From: Blastocatellia bacterium
GTDB taxonomy: Bacteria > Acidobacteriota > Blastocatellia > HR10 > J050
Length of the DNA stretch: 35,415 nucleotides
Reading direction: 5' to 3'
Assembly: GCA_025054955.1 (NCBI GenBank)
Contig: JANWZE010000045.1
Coordinates: forward strand, 1-35,415
The notes below the pieces were generated by a model. That model had not been told where the DNA came from. It saw nothing but the letters and a program-made list of their open reading frames with translations, and did no database searches. Positions 9,311-18,067 of the stretch are shown here, piece after piece (position 1 is the first letter of the stretch; the number at the start of each line of letters is the position of its first letter). Both the position numbers and the translations under genes were made by a program.

Positions 9311-11286
9311 GAATGCAAGACGCAGCGGCTGACAAGATCAATCTGGCGCGAGCCGTCTTGCAACGGCAGTTCGGCTACCACGACTTCCGCGAAGGACAGG
9401 CCGAGGTCATCGCTGCCGTGCTGCAAGGGCACAATTGCATCGTGGTCATGCCGACCGGCAGCGGAAAATCGCTCTGCTATCAATTGCCCGCCTTGCTGCT
9501 GCCAGGGCGAACGATTGTCATTTCACCATTGATCGCGCTGATGAAAGATCAAACAGCCGCGTTGCAAAACCGAGCCATCACCGCCTCGTTCATCAATAGC
9601 TCGATCCCGTTTGAACAACAAAAAGAGACGCTCTCAGCATTCCTGGCCGGTCAACTGCGCATTTTGTACATCGCGCCAGAACGATTTCGCTCAGCCTATT
9701 TTGTGAATGCGCTCAAACAGGTACCACTCTCGTTATTCGTGGTGGACGAAGCGCACTGCATTTCCCAGTGGGGACATGATTTTCGACCCGATTACCTTCG
9801 GCTTCGCGATGTCATTCAAACCTTGAATCATCCGCCCGTCATGGCGCTCACCGCGACAGCCACGCCACACATTCGAGTGGACATCGCTGAGCAACTGGGC
9901 TTGACGCAGGCCGATCATTTCGTCGCCGGCTTCGACCGCAGCAATCTACACCTGAGCGTTGACCAGACAAAAACACAAAAATCGAAGCTGGCCGCGCTGG
10001 ATGGTTTCCTGCGTGATATGTCGGGACCTGGCATTGTCTATGCGGCGACCAGAAAAATTGTAGAATGGTTAGCCCGCGAACTCACCTTCCGACGCATTCG
10101 CGCGCTTCCCTATCACGCCGGCCTGACCGCCGATGAGCGCAACCGCACACAGGATGCGTTCATGAACAATCAGGTGGAGGCGATTGTCGCAACCAATGCT
10201 TTTGGCATGGGCATTGATAAACCGGATATTCGATGGATTGCGCACTTCAATATGCCTGATTCAATCGAGAGCTACTATCAAGAGATTGGGCGGGCAGGCC
10301 GAGATGGACGCCCGTCAACGTGCACATTGCTGTTTGCCCCGAGAGACGTGGTCATTCAACAGTATTTCCTCGAAGCTGACAACCCTCATCCGGAGCTGAT
10401 CGCTCGCGTCTACAGGTATCTGTGGCAACGAGCCGCGCCTCAACTGGAAATCACCTCAGCGCAAATCGCCGAGGCAATTGATGTCCGTCACGTGATGGCT
10501 GTGGGCACAGCGCTGGTCAAACTGGAAAAGGCTGGCCACATCCAGCTCATGCGACGCGGGCATACCGATGAGCAGGCCTATCTGATCCGAATGCTCGACC
10601 CAGAACCGCGTGACACGTTGAACATTGATCAAGTGGAATTGGCGCGGCGAGCGGCCTACGATCAATGGAAACTCCAGCAGATGATTGATTACGCTTCAAC
10701 CGGCCAATGCCTGCGTCGGTTCATCCTCAATTACTTTGGGGACAGGAAAAAGTTGGAGCGTTGCGGCGCTTGCTCGAATTGCCACTCACCCACTCGCCCT
10801 CTCCGAACAACTCGACAGCCAGCGCCCACCGATATGGACGATTTCTTCATCGCCCATGCGCCTTCAGGTCATGCGTTGAAAGAATCGTTGAGGCGTCAAT
10901 CACACAGGCTGCGGAGCCTGCAACGCCAGCAGACATCTCTCGCTCCACAACCATCCGCTCCACAATCGCCGCCCACTGCCGCCGCGTCGAACATTCACGA
11001 CATGGAAACGGCCCGCGTGATCCTCCAGTGTGTTGCTGCGATGAACTTCCGCTTCGGTCAGAGCACGATCATCGCCGTGCTGCGCGGATCACACAATCAA
11101 ACAATCAAACGCTGGAGGCTCGATCAAACGCTTTTTCACGGACGACTCGCTTATCTGAAACAAAGCGAAATCCAACAAACCATTGAGTGGCTCATGGCCA
11201 ATAACTTTCTCGTCATTCAGAAAAAGCAACACACCTACCCGCTGATTGGGCTGACGGAAAAGGGTTGGGAATTGGTCAAGAAATAG
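9307..11286 (+). CDS. recQ: ATP-dependent DNA helicase RecQ
   Basis: 659 residues from GTG 9307 (overlapping the nagA stop) or 657 from ATG 9313. Walker A is MPTGSGKS (~48-55), the Walker B box DEAH at 147-150 followed by CISQWGHDFRPDYLRL (the RecQ aromatic loop), motif III ATATPHIR, and motif VI QEIGRAGRDGRPS. A RecQ zinc-binding module follows (CLRRFILNYFG...CGACSNC). The last ~150 residues contain a Pro/Gln-rich linker and a winged-helix-like RQC segment ending EKGWELVKK; no typical HRDC domain is apparent. It functions in recombination and fork repair. It converges with the IscU-like gene and overlaps it by 11 bases. Confidence 0.95.
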   Translation: MRMQDAAADKINLARAVLQRQFGYHDFREGQAEVIAAVLQGHNCIVVMPTGSGKSLCYQLPALLLPGRTIVISPLIALMKDQTAALQNRAITASFINSSIPFEQQKETLSAFLAGQLRILYIAPERFRSAYFVNALKQVPLSLFVVDEAHCISQWGHDFRPDYLRLRDVIQTLNHPPVMALTATATPHIRVDIAEQLGLTQADHFVAGFDRSNLHLSVDQTKTQKSKLAALDGFLRDMSGPGIVYAATRKIVEWLARELTFRRIRALPYHAGLTADERNRTQDAFMNNQVEAIVATNAFGMGIDKPDIRWIAHFNMPDSIESYYQEIGRAGRDGRPSTCTLLFAPRDVVIQQYFLEADNPHPELIARVYRYLWQRAAPQLEITSAQIAEAIDVRHVMAVGTALVKLEKAGHIQLMRRGHTDEQAYLIRMLDPEPRDTLNIDQVELARRAAYDQWKLQQMIDYASTGQCLRRFILNYFGDRKKLERCGACSNCHSPTRPLRTTRQPAPTDMDDFFIAHAPSGHALKESLRRQSHRLRSLQRQQTSLAPQPSAPQSPPTAAASNIHDMETARVILQCVAAMNFRFGQSTIIAVLRGSHNQTIKRWRLDQTLFHGRLAYLKQSEIQQTIEWLMANNFLVIQKKQHTYPLIGLTEKGWELVKK

Positions 11287-11650
11287 CCTTCCGTCGCTCG
11301 ACATCGCGCATGGCCGCCTCAATGGCATCCACGGCGAGCGTGGCGCAATGCAGCTTGCTTGCTGGCAGACCACCCAATGCTTGATTGATCTCGTCACGGC
11401 TGATACGCAAGGCCTGTTCAACAGATCGCCCAATGAGCATCTCGGCAGCAACCGAACCTGCGGCAATGGTTGGCGCGCAGCCGTAGGCTTTGAATTTTGC
11501 CTCCTTGATCACATGATCAACAACGAGCACGCTCAATCGTAATCGGTCGCCGCACACCGGATTCGTGACATCGGCGACGCCTGACGGTTCGGCCACTTCA
11601 CCGACGTGGCGTGGATATTGGATCAATTCTGCCAGTTTGCCCGTGTACAA
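11276..11650 (-). CDS. iscU: IscU/NifU-type iron-sulfur cluster scaffold
   Basis: 124 residues with the three conserved cluster-ligand cysteines: NPVCGD, KAYGCAPTIAAGS and KLHCATLAVDAI. This length is the usual IscU/NifU N-domain. The N-terminus (YTGKLAELIQYPRHVGEV) matches the family opening, and the start codon is TTG 11650. It lies three bases downstream of the iscS stop, so the two form an iscS-iscU operon in which IscS delivers sulfur to the scaffold. No iscA, hscAB or fdx genes are adjacent. The 3' end overlaps convergent recQ. Confidence 0.92.
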   Translation of the reverse strand: MYTGKLAELIQYPRHVGEVAEPSGVADVTNPVCGDRLRLSVLVVDHVIKEAKFKAYGCAPTIAAGSVAAEMLIGRSVEQALRISRDEINQALGGLPASKLHCATLAVDAIEAAMRDVERRKAIS

Positions 11651-11653
11651 TGT

Positions 11654-12850
11654 CTATGCTTGAGTCGTCGCCGTTCTTTCCAACGGCGACATGGCGCGCA
11701 ATGCTTCAACTTCTTGAGTCAGAATTTCGAGAGCTTCATCAATCTCTTCACGGGTTGTGTTCTTGCTAAGCGAAATTCGAATGCTGCCGCGAGCCAATTC
11801 ACGATCACGCCCCAATGCTAACAATACAGGCGAAGGTTCAATCGAACCGGAGGCGCAGGCCGAGCCGGTGGACACAGCCACGCCGCGCAGATCGAGCCGG
11901 ATCATCAGCGCTTCACCTTGAATCGAACGAAAGCTGCAGTTGCACACGTTGGGAACGCGACGCTGGCGGTGACCATTAAAAACGACATCCGGGATGCGTC
12001 GCTCAATTTCTGTCTCCATGTAATCGCGCAGCTCACGCACACGGTTCATCCACTCAGCGCCGTGCTCTCGCGCCAGTTCAGCCGCTTTGCCCAGCCCCAC
12101 GATGCCGGGCACATTTTCCGTGCCGGCGCGGCGGTCTCGCTCATGATGGCCGCCGTGCATGTGAGCTTCCAATCGAATGCCTTGCCTGACGTACAGCGCG
12201 CCGATTCCTTTCGGAGCATGAATCTTGTGCCCGCTCAGAGAGAGCAAGTCAACGCCCCATTCGTCAACATTGATAGGAATTTTACCAACCGCTTGAACGG
12301 CATCGGTGTGCACATACGGATAGGATGTGTGCTGCCGACGCCGCCACGCGGCGACCATCTGACCGATCTCGGCAATCGGCTGCAAGGTCCCAATTTCGTT
12401 ATTGGCCGCCATTACGCTGATGAGAATCGTGTCGTCACGGAGCGCGCGCTCGAGCTCATCGAGCCGAATCAAACCGGTCTCGTCAACCGGCAAATAGGTG
12501 ACTTCAAACCCGCGCTGTTCCAGTTGCTGACAGCAATTGTACACAGCCGGATGTTCAATCTTCGATGTGATGATGTGTCGGCCATAATTGGCCAACGCCC
12601 ATGCAGCGCCTTTAACGGCCAGATTATCAGCTTCTGTGCCGCCGCTGGTAAATACGACCTCGCGGGGATCGGCGCCGATCAACTCGGCTACCTGCGCCCG
12701 CGCGGCTTCGACCGCTGCCTTCGCCTTCTGCCCAAACAGATGCACCGACGAAGCGTTCCCGAAATCTTCGACGAAGTAAGGGATCATCGCTTCTAAAACC
12801 GGCGGATCAACCGCTGTCGTCGCGCTGTTATCAAGGTAAATTCTCTTCAT
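11654..12850 (-). CDS. iscS: Cysteine desulfurase, IscS/NifS family
   Basis: 398 residues from ATG 12850 (MKRIYLDNSATTAVDPPVLEAM). It is a PLP enzyme that removes sulfur from cysteine for Fe-S assembly. The PLP lysine is in SLSGHKIHAPKGIGALYV; the persulfide-carrying cysteine is in STGSACASGSIEPSPVLLALG; TSGGTEADNLAVKG and MAANNEIGTLQPI are family motifs. It is the first gene of the iscS-iscU operon, with a good promoter 12-42 bases upstream. A truncated relative of its first 55 codons is found at 25840. Confidence 0.95.
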   Translation of the reverse strand: MKRIYLDNSATTAVDPPVLEAMIPYFVEDFGNASSVHLFGQKAKAAVEAARAQVAELIGADPREVVFTSGGTEADNLAVKGAAWALANYGRHIITSKIEHPAVYNCCQQLEQRGFEVTYLPVDETGLIRLDELERALRDDTILISVMAANNEIGTLQPIAEIGQMVAAWRRRQHTSYPYVHTDAVQAVGKIPINVDEWGVDLLSLSGHKIHAPKGIGALYVRQGIRLEAHMHGGHHERDRRAGTENVPGIVGLGKAAELAREHGAEWMNRVRELRDYMETEIERRIPDVVFNGHRQRRVPNVCNCSFRSIQGEALMIRLDLRGVAVSTGSACASGSIEPSPVLLALGRDRELARGSIRISLSKNTTREEIDEALEILTQEVEALRAMSPLERTATTQA

Positions 12851-12862
12851 AGCCCTGTGCAA

Positions 12863-12892
12863 CTTATAGGCTCCACAGTGAGAGCTTGTCAA
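12863..12892 (-). promoter_or_regulatory. Sigma-70-type promoter of iscS
   Basis: Reading on the minus strand: TTGACA (12892-12887), 18 bases, TATAAG (12868-12863). Only 12 bases separate the -10 box from the ATG at 12850, so the mRNA leader would be about six bases or absent. Both hexamers are at or one base from consensus. Confidence 0.65.
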
Positions 12893-12932
12893 TCTCTTGC
12901 CAGTAACAGTGCTGTTAAGCTACAACACCTGC

Positions 12933-13751
12933 ATGAACACTCGACCTTCAGTGATTACGCTGACGACCGATTTCGGCCTTGATGACTTTTTTGTCGGCGC
13001 GATGAAAGGCGTCATCTTATCTATCAATCCAGCCGTCCACATCGTTGACATCACGCATACCATCCGCGCGCATGATGTGCGCGAGGGGGCGTTCACACTT
13101 GCTCAGGCCTATGCTGAATTTCCACCGGGTACGATTCATGTGGCGATTGTGGACCCGGGCGTCGGCTCCGCTCGCCGGCCAATCATCGTGCTCACTCCTA
13201 TGCACCTGTTTGTTGGGCCGGACAACGGGATTTTCAGTTTCGTTTACGCGCAAGAGGATGTGCGCGCCATCATTCACATCACGGCGGAGCACTATTTCCG
13301 CAAGCCGGTCAGCCGGACATTTCACGGGCGCGACATTTTCGCGCCGGTGGCCGCATGGTTATCGGCAGGCGTTGCCCCTGAATCGTTCGGCCAGCCGATC
13401 CATGATCCTGTCCGATTTGAGCTGCCTCAACCTGAACGGATCAGCGCCACTCACATACGTGGACAGGTCATTCACGTTGATCGCTTTGGCAATTTACTCA
13501 CAAACCTGACCGGTCAACATCTTTCATCGGACGTGGCGCTGCGCGGCGCCACGCTTGTGGTGAATGAGCGGCGCATCACGCGATTTCAATCGCATTTTGC
13601 CGAGGCTGCCGCCGAGGAACCATTTGCGGTGGTCGGCAGTACAGGCCGAGTCGAGATCGCTGTTTACCAGGATTCAGCAGAAAGAATTCTGAACGCCTCG
13701 GTGGGAACGACCGTGGACGTGTATATCGAAACTGATCACGCGCTCGGGTAA
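12933..13751 (+). CDS. SAM hydrolase/adenosyltransferase (DUF62, chlorinase-fluorinase fold)
   Basis: 272 residues from ATG 12933; an upstream TTG adds 12 residues without support. ITLTTDFGLDDFFVGAMKGVI, IVDPGVGSARRP, VGPDNGIFSF and SRTFHGRDIFAPVAAWL are the DUF62 signatures, and a C-terminal beta-barrel (IHVDRFGNLLTNLT) follows. Non-halogenating members split S-adenosylmethionine with water to adenosine and methionine, with the Asp-Arg-His triad visible here (D near the N-terminus, R of SARRP, H of HGRD). It is divergent from iscS with 82 bases between starts and may share that promoter region. Confidence 0.92.
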   Translation: MNTRPSVITLTTDFGLDDFFVGAMKGVILSINPAVHIVDITHTIRAHDVREGAFTLAQAYAEFPPGTIHVAIVDPGVGSARRPIIVLTPMHLFVGPDNGIFSFVYAQEDVRAIIHITAEHYFRKPVSRTFHGRDIFAPVAAWLSAGVAPESFGQPIHDPVRFELPQPERISATHIRGQVIHVDRFGNLLTNLTGQHLSSDVALRGATLVVNERRITRFQSHFAEAAAEEPFAVVGSTGRVEIAVYQDSAERILNASVGTTVDVYIETDHALG

Positions 13752-13921
13752 CAGATGCCTCACGTGATTACAAGATGAAGCGTTCGGCTAACGGCTCCCT
13801 ACCTCACGTAGTTCCAACGAGGAACGTTGAGTCTGGCCGATATGTCTGTTCGGTCGGCCTTCCAGTCTCTGCAGGAATCCAAGACCGAATCTGAGCAGGT
13901 CCATCTCGCCCCAGTAGCAGC

Positions 13922-14277
13922 ACGAGATTCTTCACCGACCAAGATGTTTATGGCTAACCGTAAAGTGGCTGATGGCGTTGGGGCACAACGTAGTCCGTGC
14001 TCGGCAGGTGAGCTTATTCCGCCTCGGTGATGCCCAGTTGCTACGTTATGCCCACGAAGCTGGACGATTTCTTATCACGCGCGATAAGGGATTTGGGCAA
14101 CTGGCGTTTCTGTCGCAGCAACCTCATTCGGGAGTCATTTTACTGCGAGTGAAGCCAGCGACGCCTACGACCCATCAAGAATTAGAGCGGTTCCTGCATG
14201 AGCACGCGGACGAGGATTTGAGTGGGCGCTTTGTTGTCATGGAACCTGTCGGTCACCGGATTCGGAAATCTGGATGA
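13922..14277 (+). pseudogene. Decayed DUF5615 (PIN-like) toxin gene
   Basis: Bases 13922-13954 encode (T)RFFTDQDVYG, the standard opening of DUF5615 proteins, but the expected ATG is ACG. After GGC 13952-13954 the frame stops (TAA 13955). Adding one base restores continuity with LTVKWLMALGHNVVRARQVSLFRLGDAQLLRYAHEAGRFLITRDKGFGQLAFL, which has the family's GHNVV and RFLITRDKGFG motifs. So a single-base deletion and a start-codon loss separate it from a normal ~118-residue protein. The remaining open part could still be translated from ATG 13972 (101 residues), but without the first catalytic Asp. No DUF433-type antitoxin is recognisable upstream. Confidence 0.7.
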
Positions 14278-14301
14278 GCGCACTATTGATCTGTCGCGAT
14301 C

Positions 14302-17043
14302 TTACGGCTGGGGCAAGTGAGCGCGATACTGGGCAGCCTTCCCCGGCTTGCCCCAGGCTTCGTAGAGGTCAATCAGCCGCTGGAGCGTTTGCTGCGTGTG
14401 TCGGTTTCGCCCTCCGCGTTGAGCCTTGAGTGTGGCGTAGCTTTTCACCAACAGCGGTTCGGCTTCGTCATATCGCCGCAACGCCACCAGACACGCGCCG
14501 AGTCCGCTCTCGGCCTGAGCAATCCACCAGTGATCTTCAGGTAGTGTTCGGCGCAGAGCGTTGAGGCCATCGCGCAGGAGCGGTTCGGCAGCCTGTGGGT
14601 TCCCCTTGTCGGTCAGAAGCACGCCAAGTCCGACCAGTGAAGTAGCAACAGCCGGATGCCCTTCCGGCAATGTCTTTCGTCGCAGCTCGAGCGCCTGTCG
14701 GTACAGCGGCTCGGCCGGCGCCAGGTCACCTTTGACGTGCAGCAATCCAGCCAGGTTAAACAAGCTGAAGGCCACCAGCGGGTGCTGCTCGCCCAGCGCT
14801 TTCCGGCGGATGGCCAGCGCCTCGCGCAACAGCGGCTCAGCGGCCTCATAATCCCCCTTGTCTTGCAGCAAGAGAGCCAGATTGTTCATGTCAGCCGCCA
14901 CATCCGGGTGCTCGTTTCCCAGCAATTTGCGATCAATAGCGAGGGCTTGGCGGAACAAGGGTTCGGCGGCTTCGAGCTCGCCCTTGGTGTGTAGCAACGT
15001 CGCGAGGTTATACAAGCTGAGAGCGATGAGCGGATGCTCTTCGCCCAACAACTTGCGACGGAGCGCCAGCGCCTCGCGGTAGAGCGGCTCAGCCGCCGCC
15101 AGATTGCCTTTGGATTTCAACAGCAACGCCAGGTTATTCAAGCTCTGCGCCACATCTGGATGTTGCTCACCCAGGAGTTTGCGGCGCATTGTCAGCGCCT
15201 CACGGAACAGCGGCTCGGCTGCCTCATAATCGGCTTTGTCGTAGTGTAACAACGCCAGGTTGTTCAGACTCGTCGCCACATCTGGATGCTCGTCGCCGAG
15301 TAGCTTGCGACGCATCGTCAGCGCCTGGCGAAAAAGCGGCTCGGCTGCCTCATACTGGCCCTTGTCGTGCCACAATCCGCCCAAACTGTCCAGGCTACTG
15401 GCTACATCTAGATGTTCCTCCCCCAGCATCTGCTGCCGCCGCTTCAGCGCCTCTTCCAGCAGCGGGGCGGCCTGGTCATACAATCCAAGGCTCTGGTACA
15501 CCCGACCCATCGTGTCCATCATCGTTGCTTGCACCTCCGGCTGGCCTTTCAGCTCCTTGCCGATTTTCTCTGCCCCTTTGTCTAGAATCTCTCGCGCCGT
15601 GATTGTATTGCCCCGGGCTTCGCTCGGATCAGAAACCTTGAACAGGTCTACCAAAAACGCTGACACCTGCTTGGCTTTGGCCTCTCCCTGCTCGGCCCTC
15701 TCTAACGCCCGCGCAATCCTGGCCGATTGGATGGCCATGGTAACGCCAAAGCCGATGATAAGCGCCACGAAGGCTGCTGTCACCACGATCCCAATCTTGT
15801 GTCGCCCAATGAACTTTCCAACTCGATACCTGACGGTGCCTTTTTGAGCAATGACCGGCAGCCCCACCAAGTGTCGCCGAATGTCTTCTGAGAATTGCTC
15901 CACAGACGAGTAGCGGCGTTGCGGCTCTTTGCGCATCGCCATCAACACAATGTTATCCAAATCTCCTTCAAGCTCATGGCGAAGCTTTTTCGCTGTCCGT
16001 TGTTCTTCGTCCATTGACCGTTGTTTTTCGTCCGTTGACCGTTGTCTTTCGTCCGTTGCCACTGACCACCGACCACCGACCACTGACCACTGACGGCTAA
16101 CAGCCGTGCTGGGTTTCTCCGGCTCTTCCTCGCAAATGACCCGTTCAATCTCCTGCAGCGAGTGGCTTTTGAACAGATACGGTGGGTGGCCGGTCAGCAG
16201 TTTGTACAGGAGCACTCCGAGCGAACAGACATCGCTGGCCGTCGTGATCGGCTCGCCTCGCACCTGCTCCGGGCTGGCGTACTCTGGCGTCATCGGTCGC
16301 AGTCCCATCACGGTGGCGGTGAGCGTCTGAGCATCAGATTCAGGATGCAGCAGCTTGGCCACACCAAAGTCCAGCAGCTTGGGCACGCCGTCGCTCGTGA
16401 CGAGAATGTTGCTGGGCTTCAGATCACGATGCACGACCAGATTTTGATGGGCGTAGTGCACGGCGGAGCAGACCGTGCGAAAGAGCTTCAATCGCTCTCT
16501 AGTTGACAGGGCGTGGGCGTGGCAATACTCGTCAATGGGCTGGCCTTCGACGTATTCCATCACGAAATAAGGCCGCCCATCTTCGGTGGTGCCACCGTCC
16601 AGGAGTCGGGCAATGTTCGGGTGATCCAGATTGGCTAGAATCTGCCGTTCGTGGCGGAAACGGCGAATGATCTCGTCCGTATCCATGCCGCGTTTGATTA
16701 GCTTGACGGTGACCTGCTTCTGGTATTGCTCGTCAGCGCGCGCCGCCAGATAGACCGTGCCCATTCCACCGTGCCCAATCTCGCGGATGAGCTGATAAGG
16801 ACCAACCTGCTGCCCGGCTTCTGATGGGGCTTGTTCCTGGGTGGCGAGTGTGACTACGTCCTCTATGGCCGCGTGAACGAGGCTCTCGGCTCGTTCAGCC
16901 GACTCTAGCAGCGACTCGACTTCAGCGCGTAGGTCCAGATCCCCGGCACAGACCTCGTCCAAGTACGCCGCCCGTTGACCTGGTTCGCGCTCCAAAGTGG
17001 CATAAAAGACATCCTGGATTTGTTGCCAGCGGTCTGGTGTCAT
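14302..17043 (-). CDS. Membrane Ser/Thr protein kinase with C-terminal TPR array
   Basis: 913 residues. Residues 1-80 are the N-terminal helical segment common to acidobacterial kinases. The kinase domain (~82-395) has IGHGGMGTVYLA (90-100), Lys 114, HRDLKPSN (205-212), DFG (225-227) and TPEYASPEQ. Residues ~317-350 (QWSVVGGRWSVATDERQRS...) are a low-complexity insertion encoded by DNA repeats between the conserved EEEPEKPS and LRHELEGDLDNIVLMAMRKEP segments. A single membrane helix at ~417-439 is followed by a coil and about ten TPR units of ~42 residues (AEPLFRQALTMRRKLLG(D/E)EHPDVATSLNNLA). It is encoded after the sigma factor, suggesting kinase control of, or by, that regulator. Confidence 0.92.
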   Translation of the reverse strand: MTPDRWQQIQDVFYATLEREPGQRAAYLDEVCAGDLDLRAEVESLLESAERAESLVHAAIEDVVTLATQEQAPSEAGQQVGPYQLIREIGHGGMGTVYLAARADEQYQKQVTVKLIKRGMDTDEIIRRFRHERQILANLDHPNIARLLDGGTTEDGRPYFVMEYVEGQPIDEYCHAHALSTRERLKLFRTVCSAVHYAHQNLVVHRDLKPSNILVTSDGVPKLLDFGVAKLLHPESDAQTLTATVMGLRPMTPEYASPEQVRGEPITTASDVCSLGVLLYKLLTGHPPYLFKSHSLQEIERVICEEEPEKPSTAVSRQWSVVGGRWSVATDERQRSTDEKQRSMDEEQRTAKKLRHELEGDLDNIVLMAMRKEPQRRYSSVEQFSEDIRRHLVGLPVIAQKGTVRYRVGKFIGRHKIGIVVTAAFVALIIGFGVTMAIQSARIARALERAEQGEAKAKQVSAFLVDLFKVSDPSEARGNTITAREILDKGAEKIGKELKGQPEVQATMMDTMGRVYQSLGLYDQAAPLLEEALKRRQQMLGEEHLDVASSLDSLGGLWHDKGQYEAAEPLFRQALTMRRKLLGDEHPDVATSLNNLALLHYDKADYEAAEPLFREALTMRRKLLGEQHPDVAQSLNNLALLLKSKGNLAAAEPLYREALALRRKLLGEEHPLIALSLYNLATLLHTKGELEAAEPLFRQALAIDRKLLGNEHPDVAADMNNLALLLQDKGDYEAAEPLLREALAIRRKALGEQHPLVAFSLFNLAGLLHVKGDLAPAEPLYRQALELRRKTLPEGHPAVATSLVGLGVLLTDKGNPQAAEPLLRDGLNALRRTLPEDHWWIAQAESGLGACLVALRRYDEAEPLLVKSYATLKAQRGGRNRHTQQTLQRLIDLYEAWGKPGKAAQYRAHLPQP
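15997..16095 (-). repeat. Low-complexity DNA repeat inside the kinase gene
   Basis: On the minus strand it runs as about five imperfect copies of a GTCAGTGGTC/GGTCGGTGGTC unit, followed by about four copies of an ACGGAC-GAAAGACA-type unit of 15-18 bases. It translates as QWSVVGGRWSV followed by TDERQRS/TDEKQRS/MDEEQRT. Similar QWSVV tracts are familiar as intergenic repeats in several phyla; here the reading frame is kept. Confidence 0.75.
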
Positions 17044-17047
17044 AGTG

Positions 17048-17478
17048 GTTATTGGTCTTGTCTTTTGGCGGCAGTGCTGAGAGATCGCAGGTAGGCGTTC
17101 AGTTTGGGAACAAGCTCACTTATGACTGGTTTCCGGTTGTTCACCTGCTCCTTCGTCAACAGCCTACGATTGTAAGCCCGTCTGAGCCTATGTCTGGTTC
17201 CATACAGAGAACCTCTGGCAATGGTCACAAACCGACGATTGTCCTGATAGGCGCCTCGTCCAGTTCCTTCAGCGATATTGGCGCCAATACTATCGGCGGC
17301 GCGCACGAGTTGTTTTCCCACAGTGTCCTTGGCGAAATCATCCCATTCAATAACGATCTCCCATATACCATCAGCTAGCCGCTCCGCCAGTTGATAAACT
17401 TGCAGACCCTCAAAGCTCTTCTTCATCATATTGACTCTCAGACAAGCAACAAATAACAAGTAACAAATAACCAATAAC
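17048..17478. mobile_element. Possible inserted cassette: four-helix-bundle gene between short inverted repeats
   Basis: GTTATTGGT (17048-17056) and ACCAATAAC (17470-17478) form a perfect 9-base inverted repeat flanking the four-helix-bundle gene. The right flank also contains short direct repeats (ACAAATAAC, ACAAGTAAC, ACAAATAACC). The gene splits an otherwise ordinary sigma-kinase pair. No transposase or clear target duplication is visible. Confidence 0.4.
17049..17429 (-). CDS. Four-helix-bundle protein (23S rRNA intervening-sequence protein family)
   Basis: 126 residues from ATG 17429; a longer frame to 17474 runs through simple repeats and is discounted. MKKSFEGLQVYQLAERLADGIWEIV, QLVRAADSIGANIAEGTGRG and RGSLYGTRHRLRRAYNRRLL match the TIGR02436 family: the short F..L.VYQ.A start, a charged loop, then SI..NIAEG. 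Family members are encoded in rRNA intervening sequences or stand alone in genomes; their biochemical role is unknown, though they form oligomeric helical bundles. It lies five bases before the kinase start and 55 bases after the sigma factor stop. Its stop codon lies in the left inverted repeat. Confidence 0.88.
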   Translation of the reverse strand: MMKKSFEGLQVYQLAERLADGIWEIVIEWDDFAKDTVGKQLVRAADSIGANIAEGTGRGAYQDNRRFVTIARGSLYGTRHRLRRAYNRRLLTKEQVNNRKPVISELVPKLNAYLRSLSTAAKRQDQ

Positions 17479-17484
17479 TCTTAA

Positions 17485-18051
17485 CTATTTTTTCATTTCG
17501 CGACCAAGCCACGCCATGGCCATTTTCAACTCGCGTTCAACCGTGGCGTGTGAAATACCCAACGCTTCGGCCGTCTCTTCAATGGTGAGCCCCCCAAAAA
17601 ATTTTAGCTCGACGATTTGACTTTTCCTCGGATCGATGGCGGCCAGGCTTTGTAGCGCCTCGTCCAGTGCGACCAAGTCCGGAGTGCGCTCTTGGGCGAC
17701 ATCGGCTGCTTCCTCCAGCGAAAGTTTATGTTCGCCACTGCCTCGCTTGGCGGCGCGATGGCTTTTAGCATAATCAACCAGGACGCGACGCATCATCTGG
17801 GCGGCCACGGCGAAGAAATGGACGCGATCCTGCCAGGTTATATCTTTTAATTCGATCAGTCGGAGATAAGCTTCGTGAATGAGCGCCGTAGGTTGCAGCG
17901 TGTGGTCAGAGCGTTCGCCGTGCATATAGTGTTGAGCTAACCGGTGAAGTTCCTCGTAGACGATGGGCATGAGTTGATCCAGCGCACGCTGATCGCCGTT
18001 TCGCCACGCCACCAGCAGCCGAGTCAGATCTTTGGTGGATGGATCGGTCAT
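17485..18051 (-). CDS. ECF RNA polymerase sigma factor
   Basis: 188 residues from ATG 18051, preceded by GGGAGGGG; the GTG four codons earlier overlaps the SD. Region 2: LLVAWRNGDQRALDQLMPIVYEELHRLAQHYM. Then TALIHEAYLRLI, FFAVAAQMMRRVLVDYA and the region 4 helix-turn-helix IVELKFFGGLTIEETAEALGISHATVERELKMAMAWL. This is the TIGR02999 subfamily typical of Acidobacteria and Planctomycetes, usually paired with Ser/Thr kinases instead of a classical anti-sigma factor, as here. Confidence 0.94.
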   Translation of the reverse strand: MTDPSTKDLTRLLVAWRNGDQRALDQLMPIVYEELHRLAQHYMHGERSDHTLQPTALIHEAYLRLIELKDITWQDRVHFFAVAAQMMRRVLVDYAKSHRAAKRGSGEHKLSLEEAADVAQERTPDLVALDEALQSLAAIDPRKSQIVELKFFGGLTIEETAEALGISHATVERELKMAMAWLGREMKK

Positions 18052-18067
18052 GGCCCCTCCCACCTGT

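Noticed and set aside
11918-12796. 292-codon plus-strand open frame opposite iscS
   Set aside because: It lies wholly within the well-supported iscS and has no recognisable domain.
15000-15400. Repeated DNA with ~126-base periodicity in the kinase gene
   Set aside because: It is the coding sequence of TPR units (42 residues each), fully explained by the protein.
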